Assembly (NCBI RefSeq): GCF_027922365.1
Contig: NZ_BSFN01000013.1
Coordinates: forward strand, 62,001-126,000
Direction: 5' to 3'
Length of the DNA: 64,000 bases
DNA from: Pseudomonas turukhanskensis
GTDB taxonomy: Bacteria; Pseudomonadota; Gammaproteobacteria; Pseudomonadales; Pseudomonadaceae
This document shows positions 17,329 through 26,005 of this stretch, piece by piece. Every line of letters starts with the position of its first letter. Positions within the stretch are counted from its first letter, which is position 1. The position numbers and the translations under genes are program-made. The notes beneath the pieces were generated by a model, which saw only the letters and a program-made list of their open reading frames with translations, made no database searches and was not told where the DNA came from.

Positions 17329-17817
17329 TCAGTGCTTGGTCAGCTTGTCCAGATAACCCATGGCAAAGGCCGAGATCACGAACGTCATGTGGATAATCAC
17401 GTACCACATCAGGTATTGCGGCTCGATGTTCTTGGCATCCATAAACACCCGCAACAGGTGAATGGACGAGATCGCCACGATGGAGGCCGCCACTTTCATC
17501 TTCAGCGAGCTGGAGTCCATCTTGCCCAGCCAGCTGAGCTTTTCCTTGCCCTCGTCAATGTCCAGTTGGGAGACAAAGTTTTCGTAGCCAGAAATCATCA
17601 CCATCACCAGCAGGCCACCCACCAGGGCCATGTCGATCAGCGACAACAGCACCAGGATCAGCTCGGATTCAGCCAGGGAAAAGATATTCGGCAGGATATG
17701 GAAGATTTCCTGAAAGAACTTCAGCGCCAACGCCAACAGGCCCAGCGACAAGCCGAAATAGATCGGGGCCAGTAGCCAACGGGTGGCGTACATCGTGTTT
17801 TCAATTAGACGTTCCAT
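17329..17817 (-). CDS. YqhA/UPF0114 family inner membrane protein
   Basis: 162 aa with four hydrophobic segments (about residues 15-35, 53-75, 108-128, 136-156). It begins MERLIENTMYATRWLLAPIY, typical of the TIGR00645/YqhA family. Function is unknown. It corresponds by position to PA4574. Confidence 0.9.
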   Translation of the reverse strand: MERLIENTMYATRWLLAPIYFGLSLGLLALALKFFQEIFHILPNIFSLAESELILVLLSLIDMALVGGLLVMVMISGYENFVSQLDIDEGKEKLSWLGKMDSSSLKMKVAASIVAISSIHLLRVFMDAKNIEPQYLMWYVIIHMTFVISAFAMGYLDKLTKH

Positions 17818-17931
17818 GGTCGCTCACAGCAGGTAAAAGTGAGCGCGAGTATACCCAGCGAACCTGTCGAGACAACCCGTCCCATCCGCCCGACGGCCAG
17901 CAAAACCACCACATTTTGTTATGTACAGCTT

Positions 17932-17950
17932 CTGTGGATAACTCTGTGGA
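17932..17950. repeat. 19-bp repeat with DnaA-box core, copy 1
   Basis: CTGTGGATAACTCTGTGGA, containing TGTGGATAA, the complement of the strong DnaA box TTATCCACA. An identical 19-mer lies at 18452-18470; the two flank the small gene at 18030-18371. Confidence 0.7.
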
Positions 17951-18029
17951 CGGCCTTCGGATAGACGGCGCCAGCAAGCGCAGCGGCAGGCTTTGCGCAG
18001 ATCGTTCAAAAGCTGAGCAATGCTGACTT

Positions 18030-18371
18030 CTAAGTTTCCGGACGGAACTGGCAATCGCCCAGATGGCGACCGCGCTCGCCATTCACGCGGCGCAATTCGG
18101 CCTGCAAGTGCAGGCACCAGATGGATGGTTCATCGCTATAGGTGTAGCCGAGTTCGGCGAGGTTATCGGCGATGGCGCGAAGTACCTCTTCGGCCACAAA
18201 AGGCCCGTGGAATGGGCCTTGCGTCTTGATAGCGGAAGGTTGAGACGCGGCCATACCGGCGCCACAGATAAGTACCCACAGGCCATTTTCGCCTGCCAGC
18301 GGGCGGACCACACATTCGATACGGGTGATCAGGCCAAGACATTGACGGGTAAGGCAGAGGCTGCGTGGCAT
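18030..18371 (-). CDS. Small conserved protein, PA4575-like
   Basis: 113 aa, MPRSLCLTRQCLGLITRIECVVRPLAGENGLW... with a GPFHGPFVAEEVLRAIADNLAELGY block. It matches, by memory and position between YqhA and the Lon-like protease, the conserved Pseudomonas protein PA4575 of unknown function. No signal peptide or membrane segment is evident. The gene is flanked by two identical DnaA-box-bearing 19-mers. Confidence 0.8.
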   Translation of the reverse strand: MPRSLCLTRQCLGLITRIECVVRPLAGENGLWVLICGAGMAASQPSAIKTQGPFHGPFVAEEVLRAIADNLAELGYTYSDEPSIWCLHLQAELRRVNGERGRHLGDCQFRPET

Positions 18372-18451
18372 GACGGCGGCCCTCGCGAGGTCTGGCGTTC
18401 AGACTACGCCCGTCAAGCGGCACATGGAAGCCTCAAGGTTATCCCCGGCAG

Positions 18452-18470
18452 CTGTGGATAACTCTGTGGA
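18452..18470. repeat. 19-bp repeat with DnaA-box core, copy 2
   Basis: Same 19-mer as 17932-17950. Twelve bp upstream of it is an inverted TTATCCCC, so this copy forms an inverted pair of DnaA-like sites. Confidence 0.7.
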
Positions 18471-18559
18471 TGGACCGTGGGCAAGCAGGCCCAGCCACCA
18501 TCTGCCGGGGCCGCGAGCCAACTGCTCAATGACTGACCAGCCATCGAGCAGTCAGTCCG

Positions 18560-21013
18560 TCATTTAGCGTCGGCTTTTGACTCTGCCTTGCCGGCCAACA
18601 GCGCCGCAGCTTCTGCCTCTACGCTTTTGTCTTCTTCCTCTTCCATGCCGATCTCGGAGATCTCCCGCAGGCGCTCCACCACACGGGCATTCACGCTGCC
18701 TTCCGGGAACTCGCCGTTCTCATCCGCCGCGCCGACTGCCTCGCCCACCAGCAACCCAAGCGCCTCATCCACCTGACGCACGGCATACACGTTGAACAAG
18801 CCCGCGCGCACCGCTTGCAGCACGCGCTCATCGAGCATCAGCGTGGCCACGTTGGCATACGGAATGATCGCGCCTTGCTCACCGGTCAGCCCGCGCGCTT
18901 CGCACAGGCGGAAGAAGCCTTCGATCTTCTCGTTGACCCCACCCACCGCCTGCACTTCACCAAACTGGTTGATGGAGCCGGTAATGGCATAGCACTGCTT
19001 GAGCGGCGTGCGCGATAACGCCGAGATCAGCGTGCACACCTCGCCCAGTGAGGCACTGTCGCCATCCACATAACCGTAGGACTGCTCCAGGGCGATGCTG
19101 GCGGAAATGGCCAGGGGGAATTCCTGTGCATAACGGCTGCCCAGGTAGCCGGTCAGAATCATCACGCCCTTGGAATGAATCGGCTGGCCAAGATTGACCT
19201 CGCGCTCGATGTCGACGATGCCGCTATTGCCCGGGTACACCGTGGCGGAAATCCGCGCCGGCACACCAAAGGCCGAGTCACCCACCTCCAACACTGTAAG
19301 GCCATTGCACTTACCCACAGCCGCGCCAGCGGTGTCGATCAGAATGATGCCGGCCAGCATGTCATCGAGAATCCGCGCCGATACACGACCGGTGCGCGTG
19401 GCCTTGGCCTTGAGCGCACGCTCGATGTGGCCGGCATCGGTGACGGTGTCGTTGGCCAACTGGCGAATAAAGTCCGCCTCGCTGACCAGTTGGAACAGGT
19501 CGCCAATACGCGCCGACAACCGCCCCTGGTGTTCGGCCAGGCGTGCGCTGTAAGTGGCCAGACGCGCCACGGCATCGGCCGTCAGAGGCGCCATGCCCTC
19601 CTCCGAAGTACGGGTTTTCAGCAACTGGGCAAACTGCTCCAGGCTGTCGTCGTGCAGGGCGATGTCTTCGTCGAAGTCGACCAGTACGCGGAACATTTCC
19701 TGGAAGTCTGGATCGTTGTCCTGCAAGGCGTAATACAGCTGGCGCGAACCAATAATGATGACCTTGAGGTGCAGCGGGATAACTTGCGGCGTCAGGGTCA
19801 CGGTAGCCAGGCGACCCAACTCGCCCAACGGCGATTCCATTTTCAGCTTGCGCTGTTGCAGCGCGCGCTTGAGCGCTTCCCACACGAACGGCTCGCCGAG
19901 CATCTTCTCCGCTTCCAACACCAGAAAGCCGCCGTTGGCGCGGTGCAAGGCGCCGGGGCGCAGTTGCCGGTAGCTGGTGTAGAGCGCGCCCTGGTCGGTG
20001 CTGTATTCAATGCGGCCAAACAGGTTGTCGTAGGTCGGGTGCGACTCGAATACCACCGGCGCGCCACCGCTGGCGTGATGCCCCACCACCAGGCTCGGGC
20101 AGTACTGCTCTTGCAGAAACTTGCGTGCCTCGGCGTCCACCTTGTCCACATCCACCAGCTGCTCGACCACGGTCTTCAGCAGGTTGACCTGCACGGCTTG
20201 CAGATACGCGCAAACGCCGGCGTTCTCGGCGTACTTTTCCGAGAGCGGCCCCAGCAGTGGCTGCAACCCCAGGGTGATGGTTTCTTCATTCAACTGACGC
20301 AACTGGTTGCTCGACTCGCGCTTCCACTGCGGCAAGCTGGCCAGCTCTTCATTCAGGCGTTCTTCCAGCGCCGAGATATCGGCGTGATAGCGCTCGCGTT
20401 CGGCCTCCGGCAATTGCGCAAACTCAGCTTCGTCCAGCGCCTTGCCTTCTTTCATCGGCGTGAAGGCGATGTTGGTGCTGTCGCGGTACAGGGCGATTTC
20501 CTTGTCCAGCGACAGGCGCTCGATCACATCCAGGGCGCGGTCATACCGCTGGTTGAACGCGCGGTCGATGGCACTCTTTTTTTGCTGATAGGCCGGGTGT
20601 TCGAACACAGCAGGGAAAGTGGCCATCAGGTTGTCGATGAGCACTTCGATATCAGCGATAAAGGCCGTGGCCGTGCCCGGCGGCAATTCCAGCGCACGGG
20701 GCTCGCGGGTTTCGTCGAAGTGGTTGACGTACACCCAGTCAGAGGGCGTATCCAGGCGTTTGCCTTCGGCCTTGAGGTAGCGTTTTACAAAGGAGAAGCG
20801 GCCGGTGCCCGGCTCGCCCATGACAAAGACGTTGTAACCGGGGCGCGGCATGGCCACGCCAAACTGCAGGGCCTCTACCGCGCGCTCCTGGCCGAGCACA
20901 CCACGGAAGGGCTCCAGATCATCGGTGATGGTGAACTTGAACTGACTAGGATCGAAGGGACGGGTTAGCGCGTCGGGCGCCAAGCGAAGGCCATTGGCAA
21001 CGGGATCAGGCAT
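18560..21013 (-). CDS. Lon-like AAA ATP-dependent protease (LonB/YcbZ-type)
   Basis: 817 aa. AAA domain with GEPGTGRFSF at about residue 67: the usual Walker A Lys is Arg, as I recall for this YcbZ-like Lon subfamily. A helical insertion follows (about 150-330). The C-terminal Lon peptidase domain carries the Ser-Lys dyad: Ser in DGDSASLGE (about 651) and Lys in VNEKIEGFF (about 694). The last 60 residues are acidic and low complexity. It lacks the Lon N-terminal substrate-binding domain. Cytoplasmic. It corresponds to PA4576 by position. Confidence 0.9.
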   Translation of the reverse strand: MPDPVANGLRLAPDALTRPFDPSQFKFTITDDLEPFRGVLGQERAVEALQFGVAMPRPGYNVFVMGEPGTGRFSFVKRYLKAEGKRLDTPSDWVYVNHFDETREPRALELPPGTATAFIADIEVLIDNLMATFPAVFEHPAYQQKKSAIDRAFNQRYDRALDVIERLSLDKEIALYRDSTNIAFTPMKEGKALDEAEFAQLPEAERERYHADISALEERLNEELASLPQWKRESSNQLRQLNEETITLGLQPLLGPLSEKYAENAGVCAYLQAVQVNLLKTVVEQLVDVDKVDAEARKFLQEQYCPSLVVGHHASGGAPVVFESHPTYDNLFGRIEYSTDQGALYTSYRQLRPGALHRANGGFLVLEAEKMLGEPFVWEALKRALQQRKLKMESPLGELGRLATVTLTPQVIPLHLKVIIIGSRQLYYALQDNDPDFQEMFRVLVDFDEDIALHDDSLEQFAQLLKTRTSEEGMAPLTADAVARLATYSARLAEHQGRLSARIGDLFQLVSEADFIRQLANDTVTDAGHIERALKAKATRTGRVSARILDDMLAGIILIDTAGAAVGKCNGLTVLEVGDSAFGVPARISATVYPGNSGIVDIEREVNLGQPIHSKGVMILTGYLGSRYAQEFPLAISASIALEQSYGYVDGDSASLGEVCTLISALSRTPLKQCYAITGSINQFGEVQAVGGVNEKIEGFFRLCEARGLTGEQGAIIPYANVATLMLDERVLQAVRAGLFNVYAVRQVDEALGLLVGEAVGAADENGEFPEGSVNARVVERLREISEIGMEEEEDKSVEAEAAALLAGKAESKADAK

Positions 21014-21156
21014 CGAAAATCCTTAGTTCAGATGGGCAGTCATCGTTCGCGGCCATTCTGGCGCCGGCCGATTCTGTCTGGCAAGGCGTTCTTCCTTGAC
21101 ACCGGTGCCCTGCCCTACAAAGCTCCGTGCACCGCTTTAGAAGAAGAAGCCTTATC

Positions 21157-23010
21157 TTGAAACGGACTTTATTCACTCTGGCCCTAAGCATCGGTGGCCT
21201 GGCCCAAGCCGCTCCCACAGTCCCTCAAGAACGCCTGCAAGCGCTGGCTTTTGATCCGTACTGGATAGCCCTTAACCACTACGAAACCGGCAAGCTCGGT
21301 GGCTGGCGCAGCTATGTCGACGACCCGCGCTTTTTTCTCGCCCCAGACGGTGAAAACCATCCCGACGCCGAACTGGCCGCCACCCTCAAAGCCCTTTACG
21401 CCCCGGCCGGCAGCGGCGACCAACACGCGCAATGTGCTTACCCGGCGCGCACCCGCTGGCTACGTGAACAGCTGCAACTCACCGACCTGCCCACACCTGA
21501 TTGCGCTGAATTCACTGCATGGTTCAAGGACATCGCGCCCCATAGCGCCGTGCTGATTTTTCCGGCGGCCTACCTCAACAGCCCGTCCTCCATGTTCGGC
21601 CACACCTTGCTGCGCATCGACCAAGCCGATATCGACAGCGACAACACGGCCCTGCTCAGTTACGCGCTGAACTTCGGCGCCTTTATCGAAGGCATGGACA
21701 ACAGCATTCTGTATGCCTGGAAAGGCCTGATGGGCGGCTACCCCGGCCTGTTCGCCCTGGTGCCCTACCGAGAAAAACTGGCCGAATACCGCAGCCTGGA
21801 AAACCGCGACCTGTGGGAATACCGCCTGAACCTCACACCCGAAGAAAGCGCGCGCATGGTCGAGCATGTGTGGGAGCTCAAGCAGATCCGCTTCGACTAC
21901 TTCTTCTTCGACGAAAACTGCTCGTTTCGTTTGCTGGAACTGCTGGAGATTGCCCGTCCGGGCCTGGAGCTGACCGAGCAATTCCCGATCACCGCCATCC
22001 CCACCGATACCGTGCGGGCGGTAAAAGATGCCGGCCTGGTAAAAGGCATCGAGTACCGGCCCTCGCGCGAGCGCGAATTGCTGGCCCGCGCCCAGCCGCT
22101 CAGCAACGACGAACAACAGTGGGCCCTGCGTCTGGCCGACGCCCCCGAGCACCTGCAAAGCGCCGAATTCCAGCAAGTACCCAAAGACCGCCAGGCGCTG
22201 ATCCAGGACGCTGCCTTTCGCCTGCAACGCTACCGCAGCGCCGCCGGTGGACGGGACAGCGCCAGCGCCCAGCGCAGCTTCGCGCTGTTGAAAAGTATCA
22301 ACCGCAATCCCCCTCCGCCGCTTGCGGTCGAGCGCCCCGGTTTACCGGAGCAAGGCCATGAATCGCGCACCTGGCAGCTGGGCGCCGGCAGCCGGGATGA
22401 CCGTGCTTTTGCCGAATACGGCCTGCGCATGGCCTACCACGACCTCAACGACAACCTCTACGGCTTTCCCCTCGGCGCGCAGATCGAAACCCTCCAGCTC
22501 AAACTGCGCCAATACGAAGGCAACCACTGGCAACTGCAAAACCTCGACCTGGCCAATATCCGCTCCCTGACGCCGCGCAATGAACTGCTGCAGCCCTGGT
22601 CCTGGCAGGTCGCCAGCGGGCTGGAGCGAGTGCTGGGTAAAGACGGCGACGAGCGTCTGGTCACCCACCTCAACGGCGGCGTGGGCGGTACCTGGGCACT
22701 GAGCGACGACATGCTGGGGTTTGCACTGGGCACCGTGCGCGTCGAACACAACAGCGATTTTGCCGGTTTTTTTACACCCGCAGCGGGCTTCAACACCGGC
22801 CTGTTATGGCACAACGCAGTGGGTAACCTGAGCGCTGAAGCCAGCGCTGATTACTTCACCAACGGCGAGGTACGGCGCAGCCTGAGCCTGAACCAGCAAT
22901 GGGAAATCTCGCGCAACCTGGGGCTGCGCCTTTCGGCCAAACGCGACTTCAGCCAATTGGCTTCGCCGCAGAATGAGGTGAGCCTGGAGCTGAAGTGGTA
23001 CCACTATTGA
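21157..23010 (+). CDS. DUF4105 (Lnb N-terminal periplasmic domain) envelope protein
   Basis: About 617 aa, exported: MKRTLFTLALSIGGLAQA signal peptide. The N-terminal part matches DUF4105, with the papain-like fold blocks FPAAYLNSPSSMFGHTLLRID and YDFFFFDENCSFRLLELLE-type (here FDYFFFDENCSFRLLELLE): Cys and His residues resemble a NlpC/P60-like active site. The C-terminal ~200 residues alternate polar and hydrophobic and end in Tyr (LELKWYHY), suggesting an outer-membrane beta-barrel. Start choice: a TTG at 21157 behind AGAAGAAG gives a clean signal peptide; a GTG at 21127 would add ten mostly basic residues. Function is unknown. Confidence 0.85.
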   Translation: MKRTLFTLALSIGGLAQAAPTVPQERLQALAFDPYWIALNHYETGKLGGWRSYVDDPRFFLAPDGENHPDAELAATLKALYAPAGSGDQHAQCAYPARTRWLREQLQLTDLPTPDCAEFTAWFKDIAPHSAVLIFPAAYLNSPSSMFGHTLLRIDQADIDSDNTALLSYALNFGAFIEGMDNSILYAWKGLMGGYPGLFALVPYREKLAEYRSLENRDLWEYRLNLTPEESARMVEHVWELKQIRFDYFFFDENCSFRLLELLEIARPGLELTEQFPITAIPTDTVRAVKDAGLVKGIEYRPSRERELLARAQPLSNDEQQWALRLADAPEHLQSAEFQQVPKDRQALIQDAAFRLQRYRSAAGGRDSASAQRSFALLKSINRNPPPPLAVERPGLPEQGHESRTWQLGAGSRDDRAFAEYGLRMAYHDLNDNLYGFPLGAQIETLQLKLRQYEGNHWQLQNLDLANIRSLTPRNELLQPWSWQVASGLERVLGKDGDERLVTHLNGGVGGTWALSDDMLGFALGTVRVEHNSDFAGFFTPAAGFNTGLLWHNAVGNLSAEASADYFTNGEVRRSLSLNQQWEISRNLGLRLSAKRDFSQLASPQNEVSLELKWYHY

Positions 23011-23044
23011 ACACTATTGAAATAGCCACGATGTGCAGGCGGAT

Positions 23045-23142
23045 GTAGGGCGAATATCGCCTCGACGATATCCGCCGCTACGCAGACCGAGGTGCCATGG
23101 AAATCGGCGGATATCCGCGTTGCGGATATTCGCCCTACGCAG
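23045..23142. repeat. Imperfect inverted repeat element, copy 1 (GTAGGGCGAATATCG type)
   Basis: Outer arms GTAGGGCGAATAT and ATATTCGCCCTAC are exact complements; inner arms GATATCCGCCG and CGGCGGATATC are also complementary. A second copy is at 43886-43974. It lies in the intergenic space between the DUF4105 gene and a lipoprotein gene. The sequence class (CGGAT...ATCCG with GGGCGAAT ends) resembles widespread intergenic elements in gamma-proteobacteria. Confidence 0.85.
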
Positions 23143-23237
23143 CCGGCAAATCGTGCAACAACGGCGTTACACCAATTTGACGTTTTTCTCACAATCACCC
23201 GCGCACACTTTCTCCATCCGCCACCCGGAGATAACCC

Positions 23238-23594
23238 GTGCGCTCGTTTCTGTTGTTAATCCCTATTCTGGCCCTGCTCGCTGCCTGCCAAAGCAGCTAT
23301 GAATACCTGGTTGCCCAGGGCTACCCGGAGCCCTTTGCCGCCGGCTATAACGACGGTTGCGGCAGCGGGCGCCAAGCGGCGGGGGCGATAACCGGCGGTT
23401 TCAAGAAAGACGTACCGCGCTACCTCAAAGATGCCCAATACGCCGAAGGCTGGAGTGACGGTTTCCGCCAGTGCCAAGCCGAAATGGCCAGCGCCCAGCA
23501 GCGTGCCTACGAAGAACAGCGCAACAGCGACCGCGATGAGAAGTGGGAGCACGACACCGACCAGGCGATGGCCAAGGCCCTGCGCTCTCGCTAA
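23238..23594 (+). CDS. Small predicted lipoprotein
   Basis: 118 aa starting at GTG behind CGGAGA. Signal peptide with a clear lipobox LAAC (Cys17), so an outer-membrane or inner-membrane lipoprotein. The mature part has an AAGYNDGCGSGRQAAG block and repeats of a YxxGWxDGFxQC motif, typical of small Pseudomonas lipoproteins of unknown role. The C-terminus is charged and helical (QQRAYEEQRNSDRDEKWEHD). Confidence 0.85.
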   Translation: MRSFLLLIPILALLAACQSSYEYLVAQGYPEPFAAGYNDGCGSGRQAAGAITGGFKKDVPRYLKDAQYAEGWSDGFRQCQAEMASAQQRAYEEQRNSDRDEKWEHDTDQAMAKALRSR

Positions 23595-23600
23595 TTCGCG

Positions 23601-24743
23601 TTACAGGCGCATCCCTACGTCGATGGCACGGCGCGCCAGGTTGATCACCGTGGTGCTCAACAACTCCAGCACCCAGCGCAGGAACGCGACCGTCACGTTG
23701 GCTGCGCTTGGCAATGGGCGTCCGAGAAAGCGAAAGATCTGCACGATCAGGCTGTTCAACGAATCGCCCAGCGCCTTGCAGGCATTCGCACCGCTGACCA
23801 GCAAACCGGCAATCTGGTCCAGCACCGTCATGCCCGCCACTACCACCGTTCCGGCGGCCACACCCAGCGCTTTAGCCAGCAGGTATTGCATGGCTTTGGA
23901 GATCATCTGCAACGAGGTGGCCGACAGCATCAACACGCTGCCATTGGCGTTTTTCAGCCAGGCCTGCACATCGCGCTCCAGCGAGGTCTGCTGTACCCGG
24001 CGCAGCCCGGTCCAGCTGGCGTCGCCGATGGATTGCCGGTAGTGGGCCATCTTGTGGGCGTCGAACGAAAACGAGCTGCCCCAGGGCAACTGACACACCG
24101 GGCCGTCGTCTGGCGCGTGGGCAAAGGGAAAGATCGGCACCATGCTGACCGGGTCGGCCAGGTGGTACACGCGGTGGATGTTCTCCACCCCCAGCTTGCT
24201 GGTGAGGTTGCGGGTAAACCCGGCAACGCCGACGCGCGGCGAGCCAAAGGTGTAGAGCTTGACCCCACCGACTCCGGCCTGACTGAGATGGTCCGCTGCC
24301 AACGTGGCCAGCGCACCGCCCAGGCTGTGGCCGACGCAATGGATGACGCTGGGCTTGCGCCCGCGCATATAGCGGTCAAGGCCCTCGCGCAACGACTTGA
24401 AGGTTTCGTTGAAGCCGGCATGCACCAGCCAGGCGCTCGGGCCTTGCTGCAAACCGCAGTTACCGTCGGTCAGCCAGTCCTGCATGATGTCAGTGCCGCG
24501 AAACGCCAACACCACCTCACCCTGACGGGTGCCCATGCCCTCGGCCCCGTAGGTGAAGCCGGTGGTTTTGCGGGCCAGAGCCCCGCTGGTACCGGTAGCC
24601 TGTTGCGCGGCCTTGAAATCGAACACGCCGTTGAGCTCCAGACCGTCAGCACTGAGTTGCAGAACGTCGGGCGCGACCATGTCGCGGGCGGTATACACAT
24701 GGGTGGCAATGCCTGCCGCTTGTTTAGGCGATAAAGAACTCAA
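23601..24743 (-). CDS. Class 3 lipase-family protein, candidate antibacterial phospholipase effector
   Basis: 380 aa, alpha/beta-hydrolase of the lipase class 3 type. Nucleophile elbow GHSLGGAL near residue 139; upstream oxyanion block VVLAFRGTDIMQDWLTD; Asp in HLADPVSMVP and a His in AHKMAHYRQS complete a plausible triad. No signal peptide, and the last ~110 residues hold several amphipathic or hydrophobic helices. A signal-less lipase followed on the DNA by a secreted small protein gene (24792-25259) is the layout of many type VI secretion phospholipase effectors with periplasmic immunity proteins. No vgrG or hcp is nearby, so that role is inference. Confidence 0.8.
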   Translation of the reverse strand: MSSLSPKQAAGIATHVYTARDMVAPDVLQLSADGLELNGVFDFKAAQQATGTSGALARKTTGFTYGAEGMGTRQGEVVLAFRGTDIMQDWLTDGNCGLQQGPSAWLVHAGFNETFKSLREGLDRYMRGRKPSVIHCVGHSLGGALATLAADHLSQAGVGGVKLYTFGSPRVGVAGFTRNLTSKLGVENIHRVYHLADPVSMVPIFPFAHAPDDGPVCQLPWGSSFSFDAHKMAHYRQSIGDASWTGLRRVQQTSLERDVQAWLKNANGSVLMLSATSLQMISKAMQYLLAKALGVAAGTVVVAGMTVLDQIAGLLVSGANACKALGDSLNSLIVQIFRFLGRPLPSAANVTVAFLRWVLELLSTTVINLARRAIDVGMRL

Positions 24744-24791
24744 ACCTGATTCCCTTCTGGCTCTGAAACACTGTGGGTAAAAACAGCGCGA

Positions 24792-25259
24792 TTATTTTTG
24801 CAGCACACAGATACCGGAACTGCCGATTTCCGGGTGTGGCGCGGGCTCATCGTTCAGATCACACACCAGCTTCATCGGCCGGCCATTCAACTCGCCGAGA
24901 TCGTCGTAGTTGTGCTTGGACTGATACCAACCCTGGTATTCCTTGCCCTGGTAATACAGCCGCATACGCTGCTCGACCACCGGCTCGTGCGGCAGCGCAG
25001 CGGTCAACGATTTGCCGGTGATAACCGGAAAGTGAAAGCGCCCTTGGGCGTCGGTGGTGGTAACTCGTCTGGCCTTCTCGCCTTTCCAGTGCCAGTGGTA
25101 CTCCTGGTCGACCTCAACCCCTTCCACGGGTTTGCCATCGAGCAGAACGATGCCGTTTACCTCAGAAAACAGATACAGCGTTTTTGAAAATGCCATTGCG
25201 TGTCCCTGTACCAATAGTCCCAATAGAAGCATTGCCAACGTGGTTGCGATGCGACTCAT
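24792..25259 (-). CDS. Exported DUF6795-like protein, possible partner of the lipase
   Basis: 155 aa with signal peptide MSRIATTLAMLLLGLLVQGHAMA. The mature part has the pattern LYLFSEVNGIVLLDGKPVEG ... TTTDAQGRFHFP ... LPHEPVVEQRM, a transthyretin/Ig-like layout I associate with DUF6795. The start is set by GAGGGA; a longer in-frame start at 25361 has no sensible N-terminus. It lies immediately upstream (48 bp) of the lipase gene on the same strand, so the two are probably cotranscribed. Possible immunity or accessory protein; the family call is from memory. Confidence 0.7.
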   Translation of the reverse strand: MSRIATTLAMLLLGLLVQGHAMAFSKTLYLFSEVNGIVLLDGKPVEGVEVDQEYHWHWKGEKARRVTTTDAQGRFHFPVITGKSLTAALPHEPVVEQRMRLYYQGKEYQGWYQSKHNYDDLGELNGRPMKLVCDLNDEPAPHPEIGSSGICVLQK

Positions 25260-25553
25260 CTGTAGATCCCTCTCGACCGTGCCGGCAGCAGCACGCAAAC
25301 GCCTCTGACCACGCGCGCGGCAAAACGATCCGGCGCGCAAGCAGGCCCGGAGTATATCCAAGGCTCAACAGGGGTTCGTGGCGAGGCGATGAACAGATTG
25401 CCAGAGTTGGACGTGCGTCATGGTTTTTGGCTGCGCGTGAGCCATCGCTTTAATTGCCATCAGAGCCGCGCTGTAGACCACCGAAGCAAAAGCCGCTCCC
25501 CCAATGGCTCGCCTGTGTAGGAGAGGCTGTTGCCTGGCGCTTTTTAGCGGTCG

Positions 25554-25922
25554 TTACGCCTCGCCGAGCGAGGTCAGTTCGCGCTCCAGCAAATCCTCAT
25601 CCCCGAGATTCAGCTCCACCAAGCGGCGCAGATGGCTGACCGAGTCCAGGTCAATATGCCGGCATTCAAAGCCGAGCAGGCCGCCGGCATCGCGAGCCAG
25701 GGCCACTTCCATGCGCACATGCACATCCGGGCTCAAGCGTACGTCGGCCTCGAACGCCTGGCTGACGTCGCCGCTCCAGTTTTCCGGGCGCTGTATCAGC
25801 AGGCCTTTGAGGGACAGGTCGTGCAGTTCAACCGTCCAGCGCTGATCGCCCTGAGCGATTTCGGTGCTGGCGTCGAAGGCAATGCGCTGAAAGCGCCGAC
25901 GCTCGTTGGTTGACTCACTCAT
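25554..25922 (-). CDS. PilZ-domain c-di-GMP-binding protein
   Basis: 122 aa, single PilZ domain. The c-di-GMP-binding signatures are both present: RRRFQR near residue 8-13 and DLSLKGLLI (D/NxSxxG) near residue 36-44. No other domain and no membrane segment, so a stand-alone c-di-GMP receptor or adaptor. It stands alone between a ~290-bp gene-free stretch (25260-25553, nothing recognised there) and the TPR gene. Effector partner unknown. Confidence 0.9.
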   Translation of the reverse strand: MSESTNERRRFQRIAFDASTEIAQGDQRWTVELHDLSLKGLLIQRPENWSGDVSQAFEADVRLSPDVHVRMEVALARDAGGLLGFECRHIDLDSVSHLRRLVELNLGDEDLLERELTSLGEA

Positions 25923-26005
25923 GGGGTTGGCTCCAGTTGGCAGTGACTATCCGAGTTCGTGGGGACAGTTCGGTTCCATCACTATAGTCAAGGCTGTGGC
26001 CGCGG

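Noticed and set aside
19175..20968. 597-codon plus-strand frame opposite the Lon-like protease
   Set aside because: Antisense shadow; no ribosome-binding site or domain.
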